The translations under genes were made by a program, and so were the position numbers. The notes below the pieces were generated by a model, which was not told where the DNA came from, searched no databases, and saw only the letters and a list, made by a program, of their open reading frames with translations. 64,000 bases of DNA from positions 1,414,861 to 1,478,860 of the forward strand of contig CAADRB010000005.1 in assembly GCA_900708905.1 (NCBI GenBank), written 5' to 3'. The stretch comes from Hymenolepis diminuta. Its lineage: Eukaryota; Platyhelminthes; Cestoda; Cyclophyllidea; Hymenolepididae. Positions 1-11,590 of this stretch are shown piece after piece; within the stretch, counting starts at the first letter, position 1, and each line of letters opens with the position of its first letter.

Positions 1-3000
1 ACAGACTGAGCATTTTAACATTAGCTCTTATGGGTCATTTTCAAAGTCGACGAGGAAGTTATGTTAAGCGATTGGGTGTAAACAAATGGGAGCAAGTGGG
101 TATTCATCTTCCATCAAACAAGAACTCGAATTATTATTAAAGCGTAAAATCTAACCTTTTTTTGAAGTTGGATTTAATGAAATCGGTATATCAGTATAAA
201 GTGAATTACATCAATTTTTAACACACAACCTTTGCCCATTTAATAAAAATGATTTACTTTCAGAATTTCCCAAAGCTTCTACCGAATTGAAGTAGGTACG
301 AAAATTTTATATAACCCTTTCGTGGAACAATCAGTTGAACTATCGTGGAATCAGGAATTTTTTACTTCCTTCGGGCTTTTCTAGATCTATAAAATTCGTA
401 AAACATTTCGACGTCGAGCCTAAATCTTCGGAGAATTTATTTTTAAATTCATTGGTTGGGACAGGTTTTTTTTCCCTATTTCATGCCTCCCCCATCGTAG
501 ATTCCCCTTTACAACCTCCCAAAACCCTCCCCCCCCCGGCATCATGCGGAACCAATAAAACTGGAGGTGAATTGGACAGATGTCAGCTTCCGTTAATGAT
601 TCCACCTGCTCTCTGGCGTCTGCTTCTGTCTTTAGAGAGTTCATCATTAAAAAACTTGTCGATCCACTCCACATGTCTAGATATCATAACTGTTTGACCT
701 CTTGAGGTCGTTCCGGTTAATTTTCGCCTGTTTTCAGAGTTTATTTTTAGCTACTTCCGTCAAATTTATTGAGGACTCTCTGACAAAGTGATAGGGGTCA
801 TCAGTTTTAGCTTGCCAGGTTATTAGGAAATTGAATGTAAATCCAATCAAGATACTTCACTGATTTTGATTTACAGCAGAGATTCATAGACCGGGATGTT
901 TGGATGATTGCTATCCTAGGTGTTTAACCAGTAGAAATAACTGAAATAGTGAATCACTTTTTTAATCACAAAGAATTCATTAAGGGATTGTTAAGTTTGG
1001 AAAAACCATCTAATATTTGACAATCAAAGAGACAAATATATTGACATACCATCACAAATCCCCCAATCTTTTCAACCTTTCAGTTAAATCTGTTCTCTGT
1101 CGGCATGACCTATCACTCTGGGCCCTGTTGTTAGAAGTTTGGACCCCCAGTTTATGATGCAACTACCTACCTATTAGGTATAAGTTTGACGATCGTGTTC
1201 AGTTGAATCAAAGCCCTTTTGATGCTCTAATATTATTGCACAATCATCGTTTAAACTATTCTAACTTTCCTCGTTTATTTTTGTATTTTCTTTCAAATAG
1301 ATGATAATAATATGGACTTATTAAATGGAGGCCAGAAATATACTATGGTAAATACCTCATTTAACTCAGATTTCTTCAGCCATTTCGTTGTAAACTGGAT
1401 CCCAATTAGCTTACTAAATTTGACTGAATGTGCCAATTATAAATGAATTTTAGTCACTATGATCTAAGCGTCGTCTCGTATCTCCACGATTTATTCCCTT
1501 TATAATTCGCATTTCAATACTCCTAATGCGCTCTATCCGTCAACTCACATACGTCAATCATTTAGACTGCCCTGAGGTGATTACCAAGAGAAAGAACCCT
1601 AGTAACGACATCCAGCCGTATTATCTTCATTATCGGACATAAACTTATTTAGACTTCTCACAAACTCATGTAGAAAGCTCTCTTAATATCTGAGAATCTC
1701 GTAGTATTTGACTTAATCTTGGATTTTGAGATGTTTTACTTCGAGCTGGGAAACCGCCTATCGACTACCACCGATAGGTGTGTGTTTTCTCCGCATTAGC
1801 GGACCCTTTAATCATCATAGCCCAACCCAACTAGATATCGCCTTGATATTAATTAATGTTTTTGTTTCAGAATTTCACTCTAAACCCCAATATTCTAAAT
1901 GAATATTTAGACTGAATGAACACAAATAGCTAACTTGCGTCGCTCGAAATAATAGTTCTATTCTTAAAAGTCATCCGCCAAATACCTTTGAATGCTCGCT
2001 TCCAGTCTCTGTTTTGAATCTTTTATTTCCAAGAGAAATCAAACTTATTTTGTGTAATTACTACTTTGATATCTCCTCCCTTTTCTTAAAAACCAGGACC
2101 CTTCGGTTTTCAATATAAGTTATGAATTTTCTAACGTTTAAATAATGTTAATCAATTAAGTTCACCTCCCATCTGGATGTCATTTATTTCTACCGTAATG
2201 TTTCATATTCATTATAAGCAATAAAACATCTGTGACAAGGTCTGAAAATGGTAATCATAATAAATAATAAATCAACAACAGAGCTAATATCAGCTAAGCT
2301 TTTCAACATTAAGAAAATGGATAAGACCCATTGAAGTAATATATTTTAATACTCATCCTGTGAATAAGTTATTTATCTTGAAGTTCATCTGATTGAGAAG
2401 CTCACACTAAGATCTCTCTCTCTTTATCGGTCATTCTGATCGCAACTGACTTAGTATTATTCAAACCTCCCAATTCCATCAAATTGCAATAATTAATGGT
2501 AAATATGAATTCTTCATGAAGACATCGAACTTGATGTCCTAAACATTCGAAAACCTCTCCTTCCTCTTTATTCCTTATAATGTTCAAGCGAGACTTTGAA
2601 CGGGAAACATCTGGTGATTAAACTACATTTCTTAGTTGGAATTCGTATTTACAGACCTAACATAGACAGACAGGATATCCTGTTTAGAGACATACGCTAA
2701 GATATATAATTCCTATCACCTCAAAACTAGAAATAGTCCAAACGAAACGCACTGATCCCCTCCCACCTTTCCGACCCATTGGTTTCACGCCTTAATTCCC
2801 CCTCATCCCTGATCAGGGTCGCTCATTGCGCAACATTTGGTCACCTCGATATTCGTTAATATATTTTTGGCATAGTGACACTACCAAGTCTTCCCCCTCA
2901 GCAATAAAATTGATCAACTGGAAATACATATTTTTGGTTGTCAAGGCAATTTAATGTGTAGTGCGATTTTATTATTTTGTTGAATTTATTTAGCTAATCA

Positions 3001-3089
3001 ACCAATACTGTTATTTAGTAGGATTTCAAGTGACAACATCTATTTATTGAACTAGCTCTGAGGATATTAGGATATCAGGACAACAGCAA
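1..3089. other. Non-coding AT-rich stretch
   Basis: No gene recognised. The only departure from AT-rich background is a patch at about 480-640 with higher GC and a C-rich run near 527-538. It carries overlapping open frames on both strands, but no splice-site pair or family motif could be tied to them, so they are left uncalled. Confidence 0.5.
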
Positions 3090-3400
3090 GTTCATTAAAT
3101 GACAAAGGGGAGGGATCCAAAAGATGGTGTAGTCAAGTGAGGGTATCAAAGAGCTTAAATTCATTTGGTTTTTTTGCATTTGGGTTGTTCAAAATTTACC
3201 TAATGAGTAATTCACGTTCTAAATTCCAAATTTCATGATTCGTCACCTTGGATTACTGAGTAAATTCTTGTCCACGATATCCACTTCTTTTAGACTAGGC
3301 GGTTTATTATGATAGTCGATACTGCCACTTCGATTCGGCTTTTCTTTTCCTTGTTATCGTAGTTATAAGTGTTTTTCAAATTTCTACTTCAAGATTTGGG
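3090..3400 (+). repeat. Dispersed repeat R3, copy 1
   Basis: This segment resembles 24,770-25,110 and 42,870-43,235 on the same strand and 33,830-33,990 in reverse. Shared landmarks in order are an AAAGGGGAGGGA block, a TTCA/CACAATATTTACTAAATG-like block, a CACGTTC block, GTCCTCTGGATTGCAG-like sequence and a region ending in CTTGCCTCTTCA-like sequence. No coding capacity was recognised. It is probably an old non-autonomous element or a fragment of a larger transposon. Confidence 0.6.
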
Positions 3401-4527
3401 TAAATTTAGGTGCTCTTGGCCGAGTCTCTTTGTGATTAAAATTATGGCCATTGATGTGAACATTGTATCCCCGTTGTGGCTGAAAGACAGAGACCCATTA
3501 ATTAAATTTGATGGGTAGACCTATACTTCATGTGGCTGAAACTAATTTGCATACTGAACGATGTTTCAAAAACATAGAGGAGAAGGTGAGAGAGATTTTG
3601 AGCAAGAGAATTCTAATTTAACTCTGGGCTCTTATCTGAGCTCTGTTCAAAGTAGAAAGTGTTTGAAAGAGCCTGGGATTATCGGTCAAGGAGATATAAT
3701 ACGAAAATAGTTTTCGAAGTGCAGACGAGTATCTCTAATCATAAGTGAGTCCCAACTGCTAAAGTTACGAACATTTTCTGGGTTTTTAAAAGACCTCACT
3801 TAACGGAAGACATGATAACAGCGTGTCCATCGAGTCACTTTTGCGGTTTCAGACTAAACTAGACAGTTCCCTCCAAAACTATTTTCGGAATGATCGCAAA
3901 TGAATTAGAATGAACCGAGTGATGGGAATAGGGAGCAAAGGATTACGGATTTTACGGAATATTCATCAGGACCTTCTGTGGATACCAATATAATATCCAG
4001 ATATGGCAAAGTCGTTTTGACATAATCCATATCAGTTCGAAATCGAAAAATTATAATGGATATCATCTTATTATGAATATTAATACTAACACCGACTATC
4101 CAAAACAGTTAAACCCCCAAAGATTATTAGGTGTAGCCAAACTGGTAATGAACGATTCAGATGGCTGAGATAAAATTGCATTCTAATAACTAGTGCATGT
4201 TCCTGTCTCTATTGAGGTTCTAACTAAATTTGACTGTCTTAACTATCTGCAAATTATAACTATACCAACTACGACTGATCCCATCAATCGGGTAAAGAAA
4301 AACCGAGAAATGTTGAAAAAGGAGATTCCTATAAAAGAACACTCCTCAAATTACTCATTCCTAAGTTCCATCCTAGAAAAAAAATAATAAATGCCGCGTA
4401 TTATTTGTTCAGCAACGCCAACTAACTCTAAATCTACTCAAATTTTACGTCGATTGGGAAAAAAGGCTGATGGGTTAGTTAAATAACACGTATATTTACA
4501 GGTACAAAAATATACGCCAAAAATAAA
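3401..4527. other. 3' flank of the first RhoGAP gene
   Basis: Non-coding sequence downstream of the minus-strand gene that ends at 4528. No canonical AATAAA on the minus strand was found within the first 130 bp past the stop codon. An AATAAT variant occurs near 4400. Nothing else recognised. Confidence 0.4.
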
Positions 4528-7009
4528 TCATGTGGATCTCCTCGTTCGCATATGAATCTCGGGAATTGATGGACAACCCATTTTCTCCACTTTCACCAGG
4601 TGATAATTTCTTCTCACTGGAAGTTTACGCATGCAGGAGTTTCTTCGAGAAGACCAGACAGAAACGGGCACAGCAACTCTCTTCCTCTCAGGAGTTGGAT
4701 GAACGATTTCTATTTGAGGAAGACGTTGTGGAGGTATGATGTTCCGTTCCTCGAAAACTGGAGATTTCAAGCTCTCTAGAGCCTTTCTCAAAGGAGTTCT
4801 AATACGCATTTGACGTCTCTTGATATGTGGAAGCATTCCAGCCAATGGACAACAAGGAACTTGGCTTCCGTCCAGACTGGTTGAGGAGAGGGTCGCGCAA
4901 GTCTTTGCTATGTTAACTTCTTCAGGACAATCAGCAAGAGAACGTTTTGCTGGAGTAACTGAAGGGATCTAGAAGACCAAAACCAAAATTAATTTCAAGA
5001 TGCAAATCAAAGGAGCAAGTGTGGGTACTTACAAGACTTGAAGGTGTTCCAGGATCAATAATCTCTCTGAGAGGATTTCTCTTACTCCCACCATAGATAT
5101 TACTAAGTCTTCGAACATATCGAGCTTTCTTGGGATGAGTATCTGGGAGTTTCTTGACAGCAACACTGAGTTCGTTCAAAGCCGCTTTAGTACGCTCCTT
5201 CCAAGCCTCAGTATCTTCTTGGATGGTCTCTTGTTCCGCGAAGGTCAAATCAGTATAAATAACAGCGTCGTCTTGTGTCGAACATGTATCAACACCAGAA
5301 TCTTTGGACGCACTAAGAGTCGATAAGAGACCTTCCGAAGATATATTTCGATCGATATCATTAGCAAGAACCAGCGGAGCTGCAAACACTCCTTTTGAGC
5401 CCTGCTTGATCATTAACGTAGCAAGATTATTCAGAGCATCGTATTCCTTATGGAGGTCAGTACTGGAACGCTAAAAGAATTTAAATATTAATTCGATGTA
5501 GTCAAAGAATTCAAGATTAAATACTGAAATAATTACTTACGCAAGATGGGGCAAACAGAAGGGGACCAAAGATGGTACCAAGGCTTTCAGCAGACATCCC
5601 GTTGATGTGAGAGTAACACAGAGTTTCGGTTAATAGATCCAATAAACGACGGAGAAGGAACTGATTTCTGGCAGGAAGAAGAAACCTAAGGATCCTTAGA
5701 GCTAGGATCTGTTTGGCTCTAGCTAAACGAGAACTGCTTGGAGATAAGGGTACTCGGAATCCAGAATCGTTGCAATTTCCTGATGTGAGTTCTATAGAAA
5801 AATTTCAGGGTTACTAGTCGAAAATCGATAGAATGAGCCATTGGACCAAGATCGCAACCTACTCGAAACGGAAATATAAACTGGAAGAAGATCCTGCGTT
5901 AAGATTGGATCGGCCATTTCGCGAAGAACAGTCTTCAATGCGTTTGCGTAATCATGAGCTGTGAGCTCGTCAAAGACGTCTGAAAAAGTATCCAGTTCAG
6001 CTGAAAGAGTCTTGACTCGTCTAGAACGTGTCATTCGACTCCAAGAAAATGAGGGAAGAGGAGAGGAAGGAGGAATAGAGAAATTCGAAGCATTTAGAGC
6101 CGCTAGATTAACAGGATAGACGACGCTGGCCCCAGTATTTAGGTGTTTACAGAGTTCCCGCTGACGACTAATGTTGCCAGTCTTTCTGAATATCATTTCG
6201 GTTTTGAGATCTAAAAGACGAAAGGAAAAATCAACCACCAGTTCATATTTTTATTAAAAACAATATTTTCAGTTTTATGTAGTTATAAACTTCTAAAAAT
6301 CGCTCATCTATTAGAAACATGAGCAGAAACATCCATCTCTGAATGAAATTGACAATTCTTCACAAGCAACAATATAGTCGGAGTAATGAACGAAATCGAA
6401 AACTTCGATCTTAAATCCTCTAATGCATCCCGTTTGCAATCTATTCGAATGTTATTATTGCTTCCTAACACCGACACCTAATATTCTTTTTCAAAGTGGA
6501 AACTTAAGTTTATTAAACTTTTAATGAATAATAAATTAATAAGAACTTACTGTCGCCAATTGATAAATGGTTCATAAGAGCCATGACATTGTCGTAGATA
6601 TCAACCTGTTCTTCCAACCAATCTACAAACGAAAAGGTCAAGGTCAGCGACAGAATAAGATCAAAATAAAAGCAATGAAAGACAGCCCACCACTCTTAGG
6701 GACTTCACATTTATTTCCTTGAGAGAGTTTCGCCCAAGATCGGTACCTCCTGTGTTTAAATGTTCCATCTAGAGAAGTGGTAGAATCTGGATTATACTCA
6801 TTGAAATCAATTGGTAAGTCAACCAATAAGGATAAGTGGAATTTGCAGAGATCGACAAATTTCTGCGTTCTTCGGGTTCTGTACAAATTGATGTTGTCAA
6901 TATTCGAAGATGTTGCTACAAGACGGTTGGCGTAGGTACAAACTCCCTCTTGGACTCTTCTGGATACTGGAGTTAAATAGATAGCATTTCCGCAAAGATC
7001 TTTGGTCAT
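4528..7009 (-). CDS. ARHGAP19-like Rho GTPase-activating protein, paralogue 1
   Basis: Likely stimulates GTP hydrolysis by a Rho-family GTPase. Six coding exons join in frame: 6691-7009, 6551-6622, 5863-6210, 5541-5791, 5033-5470 and 4528-4968. All introns are GT..AG, sized 68, 340, 71, 70 and 64 bp. The product has 622 residues. The RhoGAP domain starts near residue 131. The putative arginine finger is R139 in IFRKTGN, with K223 and R227 in HDYANALKTVLREM. The helix LLRRLLDLL and block SLGTIFGPLLFAP match the end of the domain. The Asn usual in this last block is Ser316. A segment of about 60 residues (157-215), Ser-rich and basic, splits the domain. The C-terminus, with EEAL-like helix and basic tail, resembles the arrangement in human ARHGAP19 (494 residues). 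T481, T534 and T568 lie in T-P-x-K/R motifs. The start ATG at 7009 was chosen over one at 7057 because it aligns with the start of the paralogue at 13563. Confidence 0.88.
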
Positions 7010-7079
7010 TTTCTGAGCGCGATTGAGGGTTAATAATAAAGACGAGGAAATGAACATGGGAGCAACAGGAATTGAACGT

Positions 7080-7145
7080 TGATTGGGTAACCTCGCTCTG
7101 ACTCATCAACCAATCAGCAACGTGCGATTTATAACAGCCAATTAG
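7080..7145 (-). promoter_or_regulatory. Triple CCAAT-box promoter of paralogue 1
   Basis: Three CCAAT pentamers sit upstream of the start codon: ATTGG at 7082-7086, CCAAT at 7110-7114 and CCAAT at 7138-7142, each 28 bp apart. The same order and orientation occurs upstream of the second RhoGAP gene. NF-Y binding to several CCAAT boxes spaced about 25-35 bp apart is a known hallmark of G2/M promoters. That this cluster drives the gene is inference. Confidence 0.55.
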
Positions 7146-9325
7146 AAAGCAGTGACACTTCGCGTGCACCGCATGCATGTTTTGATTAGCTAATGGGATC
7201 CTTTTATTTAATAAAATATGTTTTATTTTTAATCTAGGTAAATAAATTGGATCTACAAATTATGAGGTGTAGTTTTCGCCGTGTACCACTAGTAAAGCGT
7301 TAGAAGATTTCAAGGATTTTTTATTTATAAAATTCCACTCCAAATCTCATTCGTATAAAAGTTTTTATGGCATATTTTAGGTTTTTTTTAAGTGCAACAA
7401 TTATTTTTAAGTAAGTAAAAAATATCATTAATACCGATGTTTTCTGAAAAACCCAAATGACAACTTAATAAAACATAGTTAAAAAATCATCTAGTGACCT
7501 CTCGGAAGTTAATTTGTTATTATTTGTATAAAAAATACACTCACAACTGTTTATCTAGTAATTAAAGCTATTAATAACAAAGGAAATAAAAGCTATTCGA
7601 ATTTGCTACTGACTAATAACAGTAGGCCTTTGTTTTACAGATCATTATTCATGCAAATTATTGCTACTGAATGTCTAGGTTGTTAAAATAAAATCGATCT
7701 GATATTAAAATTTGGTTTTCATAGTTTAATCCTGGTAATTGATGAATTATAAATAGGCCGATGGTGAATATTTGTATTATCAGATTAAGTTCATAGCAAT
7801 ACTCTATTAAAGAGTATATCTGAGAAACATGAGAATTAGCATAACCCCTTTCGTATTCTAAAATTGTTAGGATTTCCAGCTAATTCCAACTGAATTAGTT
7901 AGTTCTTTATTAGTTCTTTCTATAGGAAAATCGATATGATTAAAAATGAAATCTTACAGCCCTCCAGTTAAGAGATACTATTATTGTAATTGAAGAGCCA
8001 TACTATTAAGGTAATATCGCTTAGAATTATCAATTAAAGTCCGTGCCTAAGATGCTATTAGAACATAGAAATGTACAGCTTTTGTTGTAATATTCACCGA
8101 CTGAGGGGAAAAGAGTTCAGTTTTGACGGTGATTGACTTACAATTGCATTAAATGTTGGTTTTCAATAGTTAAGCTTGGCTTCCGCCTATAATATAGTTA
8201 TCAGAATAGTTCTAAGTGGTCTACTGACATCGTACAACTGCGACTGAACGGGATTAAAAGGTTAAATGATGCAGTCACTCATATGTTGATAGCTAAAACC
8301 CAGTTATTTATACTAATTGCACTCACGTAACATATTGTTATTTAGTACCGTTCTATTTTCTGTAAAATCAAATGTATATAAACATTTTAGTTCACATACA
8401 TCTCCGTATTCTGCTTCATTTGATCAACATTTTCACGAATCCTCCATTAATTTACCCAACTTCACAATCTTTTTATTATTGGTGGTCATTGAAATATTCA
8501 GCAATAGTTTGTTTAGATTCCATAGACAAGCTGCTTCCTTGTAATCAGAAAAGATTAGGGTTTTGTTGAATTCCATGGAACCTGCTTTATTCAGTATTTT
8601 AGCCGACAGTATAAAATGTCGGGGATTTTTGGTGATTAAAGCTGAGTCAAGATGGCTTTCGAATATCAATGTGTTTTTTCAAGTTTTTATGAAAGAATAC
8701 TAGGGATAAATAGACAAAATTATGAAAAATCATTGCAGGAGATTCTCAGTGTCCATGACCGTGCCTTAAAAGTTAACAAATATTAAATCATTATTTATAA
8801 GAAATTTATTTAAAAAATGTGGTGTCATTCATTAATTTCGCCATAAGAATGGAGGCTGAGCATCATTCGACCGAAAAAATATCATTTTCCAAAAAGATAA
8901 ACAAAGGAGTTATGTAAATAATCGGCACGACAACCGGTTTCAAGAGAATTGGTCTTGAAACTAGATTACTGATTCCGTCAAATCAAAATGTCATAGATTT
9001 TGATAAAAAGACCTCAAATATAATTTGGTGCTGCTCGTTATTTGGATTTTGAGTTCCCCTTTTCTCCCTAGATTTTCGTGATGGCGATAATCTCCACTTA
9101 CCACCTAATAATACACTTCTTGTGATCGACATTTACCAAAGGGTATCAATCACTAGTTTGTATGAAAAACGGTTTTAATTGAAGTATTATCAAGGAAATC
9201 TGGGTGTAATTTTGAGGAATGGCGTACGAAATGTTCTTTATTCTAATTATTAGGAAAGGAATAAATAATACGATTACGTTTGTTTTGTAAAAAGGGCTCA
9301 TCTGCTCTGTTATTAAACTTATTAA
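7146..9325. other. Intergenic AT-rich stretch
   Basis: No gene, splice-site pair or recognised element. A few open frames of 65-78 codons around 8317-8669 overlap on both strands and have no supporting features. Confidence 0.5.
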
Positions 9326-9450
9326 TTCTAGTTTCCGCAGTTATGATCCAGGTGCCCACTAGATATCGCTAGGCCACAGTTAACTCAGACTGGGAGAGTG
9401 AGAGGTAAAACAGAGGTACAGTTACTGCAAGACAATATATGTTAATTCAA
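9326..9450 (+). repeat. Dispersed repeat R15, copy 1
   Basis: Matches 62,945-63,065 near the other end of the window. Shared blocks are TCTAGTTTC, AGGTGCCCAC, GGCCACAGTTAACTC-like sequence and a purine-rich GAGAG tract, in the same order. Too short and diverged to classify. Confidence 0.5.
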
Positions 9451-9994
9451 ACCATCTTCATTCATTCGATGTTGAAGGTCAAACATTGCTGGATCAATAC
9501 AATTTTTTCGTTCCGTATTTGTTAAGTTATCAGGAACGGCGTGGGCCCGCATATTGATAAGGATGATGGCGGCTTTGAGACAACCAGTAGGAATTACTCC
9601 CCAAGCTTTGAGTTATGTTTGATAACTTTCTATCCACGTTTTAAATCTGATTAGTCTTAATTGTACAAATATCCTCGAAAGATTATTTAGACTCTGTGTG
9701 GTGCTTGTCTAGAACACCTGAGATTAAATTTCTTACTCTCGAATCCTCCGAAAGACTGTTAGTGAGCAACCCCCTCTCCCAGAAAAGACTGTAGGTACAC
9801 TGGACGTAGCTGCGATATAATTTAGAGAGAGGAAGGCAAAAATTTTGTAGAAAGGGGAATGAGAGTAGGGGAACAGGTGCATGGTATTTGTTAATTAATG
9901 AGTCATTATGGTTGTATGCGCTATCGACTTGTGTGATACTGATAATTAAAGTATACCATCATGTTGACTACCAGTTTCATCAAGTGCTCAAAAT

Positions 9995-10200
9995 TTCTTT
10001 GTGCTGCCTGTCAACGTGCACGTATCTGTCAACGTCATCAGTGCGTATCCGGAGGTGTGGATGACCAGCCGCTCTGGTTAACAAGAATGGTAGAATGTGC
10101 TTCTCGTAAGATCGGCTTTAGGATACCTTCCCTCTACTCAAGTTAAGTACTGTAAGCACTTCTCCTAATAGGCTTGCGTAGTTTTAGTGCGAAGATGAAG
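9995..10200 (+). repeat. tRNA-derived SINE, copy 1 (3' part)
   Basis: Shares with the other copies a CATC-GGTGC block, GGATGACCA, a CTGG block and the 3' landmark TTCCCTCTACTCAAGTTA followed by a C/T-rich block and GTAGTTTTA. The tRNA-like head is not preserved. It overlaps an open frame that is best explained as part of the repeat. Confidence 0.55.
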
Positions 10201-10229
10201 CAGTGGTCAGTATACCCTTCTATCGGGTC

Positions 10230-10435
10230 AAATATCATAGGATCAATGCTCATCGGTGCATATCAAATTTTGAGAATGATAAATCATAATGATTCAGTCA
10301 GACAGGCGGAAGTATGCTAGAATGCATGTTTCTCATCAGGTCTTCCCTCTACTCAAGTTAGGAATTGTAAATACCTCCCCTGATGGACTTGAGCAGTTTT
10401 ATTCCACATGGTTCGAATCCGTGTCCCCCAATAGT
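10230..10435 (+). repeat. tRNA-derived SINE, copy 2
   Basis: Begins with CTCATCGGTGCATA and contains the same TTCCCTCTACTCAAGTTA landmark as copy 1, so the two form a tandem pair. It is followed by a near-perfect pol III B box, GGTTCGAATCC, at about 10,410-10,420. No partner acceptor stem or A box makes this a real tRNA gene. Confidence 0.55.
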
Positions 10436-10654
10436 TGTTGGTGACACTATTAATGCATTTATAAAGTTATTTTCATAAGTTAAATCCTTCTGATGCCTTA
10501 TTTTTCTCTATTTCAGGATTTACAGTCTGAAATTATATTCTTCAATGACAAAATGCACTACTGACCACATAAGCGACGTCTCACTTTTACGATTTAATGC
10601 ACCCCCATTTCCCTGAGTCGCTACTTATTTATTTATTAAATAGGTACATTTGTG

Positions 10655-10800
10655 AGCGCCTCTGGCATAGTGGTCAAGGTCAGCATCGTCAGGCCGCACA
10701 GATTCGTTAATCACGTTTTGAAGGACGACCAACTGCAGTGGTTAAAAGTGGTCAAGAGAGAAGTGGATGAACGCGAAAGTCTAAAAATGGGTTTCAGAGT
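10655..10800 (+). repeat. tRNA-derived SINE, copy 3 with A box
   Basis: Contains TGGCATAGTGGTCAAGG, which fits the pol III A-box consensus TGGCNNAGTGG. A degenerate B-box region (CAGATTCGTTAATC) follows, then GACGACCAACTGCAGTGG, the block that reads GGAATGACCAACTACACTGG in the copy at 58.9 kb. This is the best preserved tRNA-like head in the window. Confidence 0.6.
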
Positions 10801-11554
10801 TCTACTCCTTTGGCTGAGATGGGGGCCAGAAAATGCATCACTTAATGGAGTCCATAACCGAAAGTGGTGTCACTACCCCTCTGGTGTTATCCAGCCCTAT
10901 GTCACATGCCAATCTAAATGAAATGAGGTACCTCCAAGATTTATACGAATCGCACTGTTTTATTATTAAAAAGATAACATATAGAGCGAGACTCTGAGAC
11001 CATATGTATTCTCGTAATCGTTAGGGTTTATATCCTGAGCTGAGCAAGACTTTTAAGATTAGAGGATGGGGCCTTTTCCATAATATTCAAGCCTAGAAAT
11101 GACAAAACCAATAAGCGAATTAATCCTGCAGGTTGTAGTGTGAGCACACTGACTCATCATTCCGAACGTCAAAATTATTAGTCGGTGATTTTTCATCAAC
11201 GAACAAAGGACGAGAAACTTATTAACTCTCTTATCGTACCTTCTTTATCACAGTCATTCACTCAGCACTGACTCAACCTGCTACTTTAATGTCTAAAGGA
11301 CAGAGTCTATAACCGAAAAAAACAATTTACACAAAACAATGCTCCTTTTTATAAATATGACAATTAACAATAATTAATTTTCTCAGTAATTACCAATATC
11401 AATACCTGTCTCGAAAAAGAGTAAAAGGTCTAGGCCGTGAATCTAGTAACTGCAACGAATTAGAAAGCAATCTGTCCCCGAAATCTATCAATGTAAATGA
11501 TGACTTCACACCATGGCAACGAAGAAAACTCCCAGGTAAATTATTAACTCTCAG
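10801..11554. other. Intergenic stretch between the RhoGAP genes
   Basis: AT-rich 3' flank of the minus-strand gene ending at 11591. Nothing recognised apart from the poly(A) signal just to the right. Confidence 0.4.
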
Positions 11555-11560
11555 TTTATT
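11555..11560 (-). terminator. Poly(A) signal of paralogue 2
   Basis: AATAAA on the minus strand (TTTATT on the plus strand), 31 nt downstream of the stop codon at 11591. This is a plausible cleavage and polyadenylation signal with a short 3' UTR. Confidence 0.45.
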
Positions 11561-11590
11561 TACAAAATCTAGCTTCTTTACAGTAGTCAA

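Noticed and set aside
420..697. Overlapping open frames of 120 and 84 codons on opposite strands
   Set aside because: No splice sites, motif or relative. GC-rich composition alone explains the lack of stops.
7010..7057. Upstream in-frame ATG adding 16 residues to RhoGAP paralogue 1
   Set aside because: The added residues have no counterpart in paralogue 2, and the internal ATG aligns with the start of paralogue 2.
10395..10440. Possible tRNA gene because of GGTTCGAATCC followed by a CCCCCA end
   Set aside because: No matching 5' acceptor strand, D arm or anticodon arm could be placed at the right distance. The context matches the SINE family.
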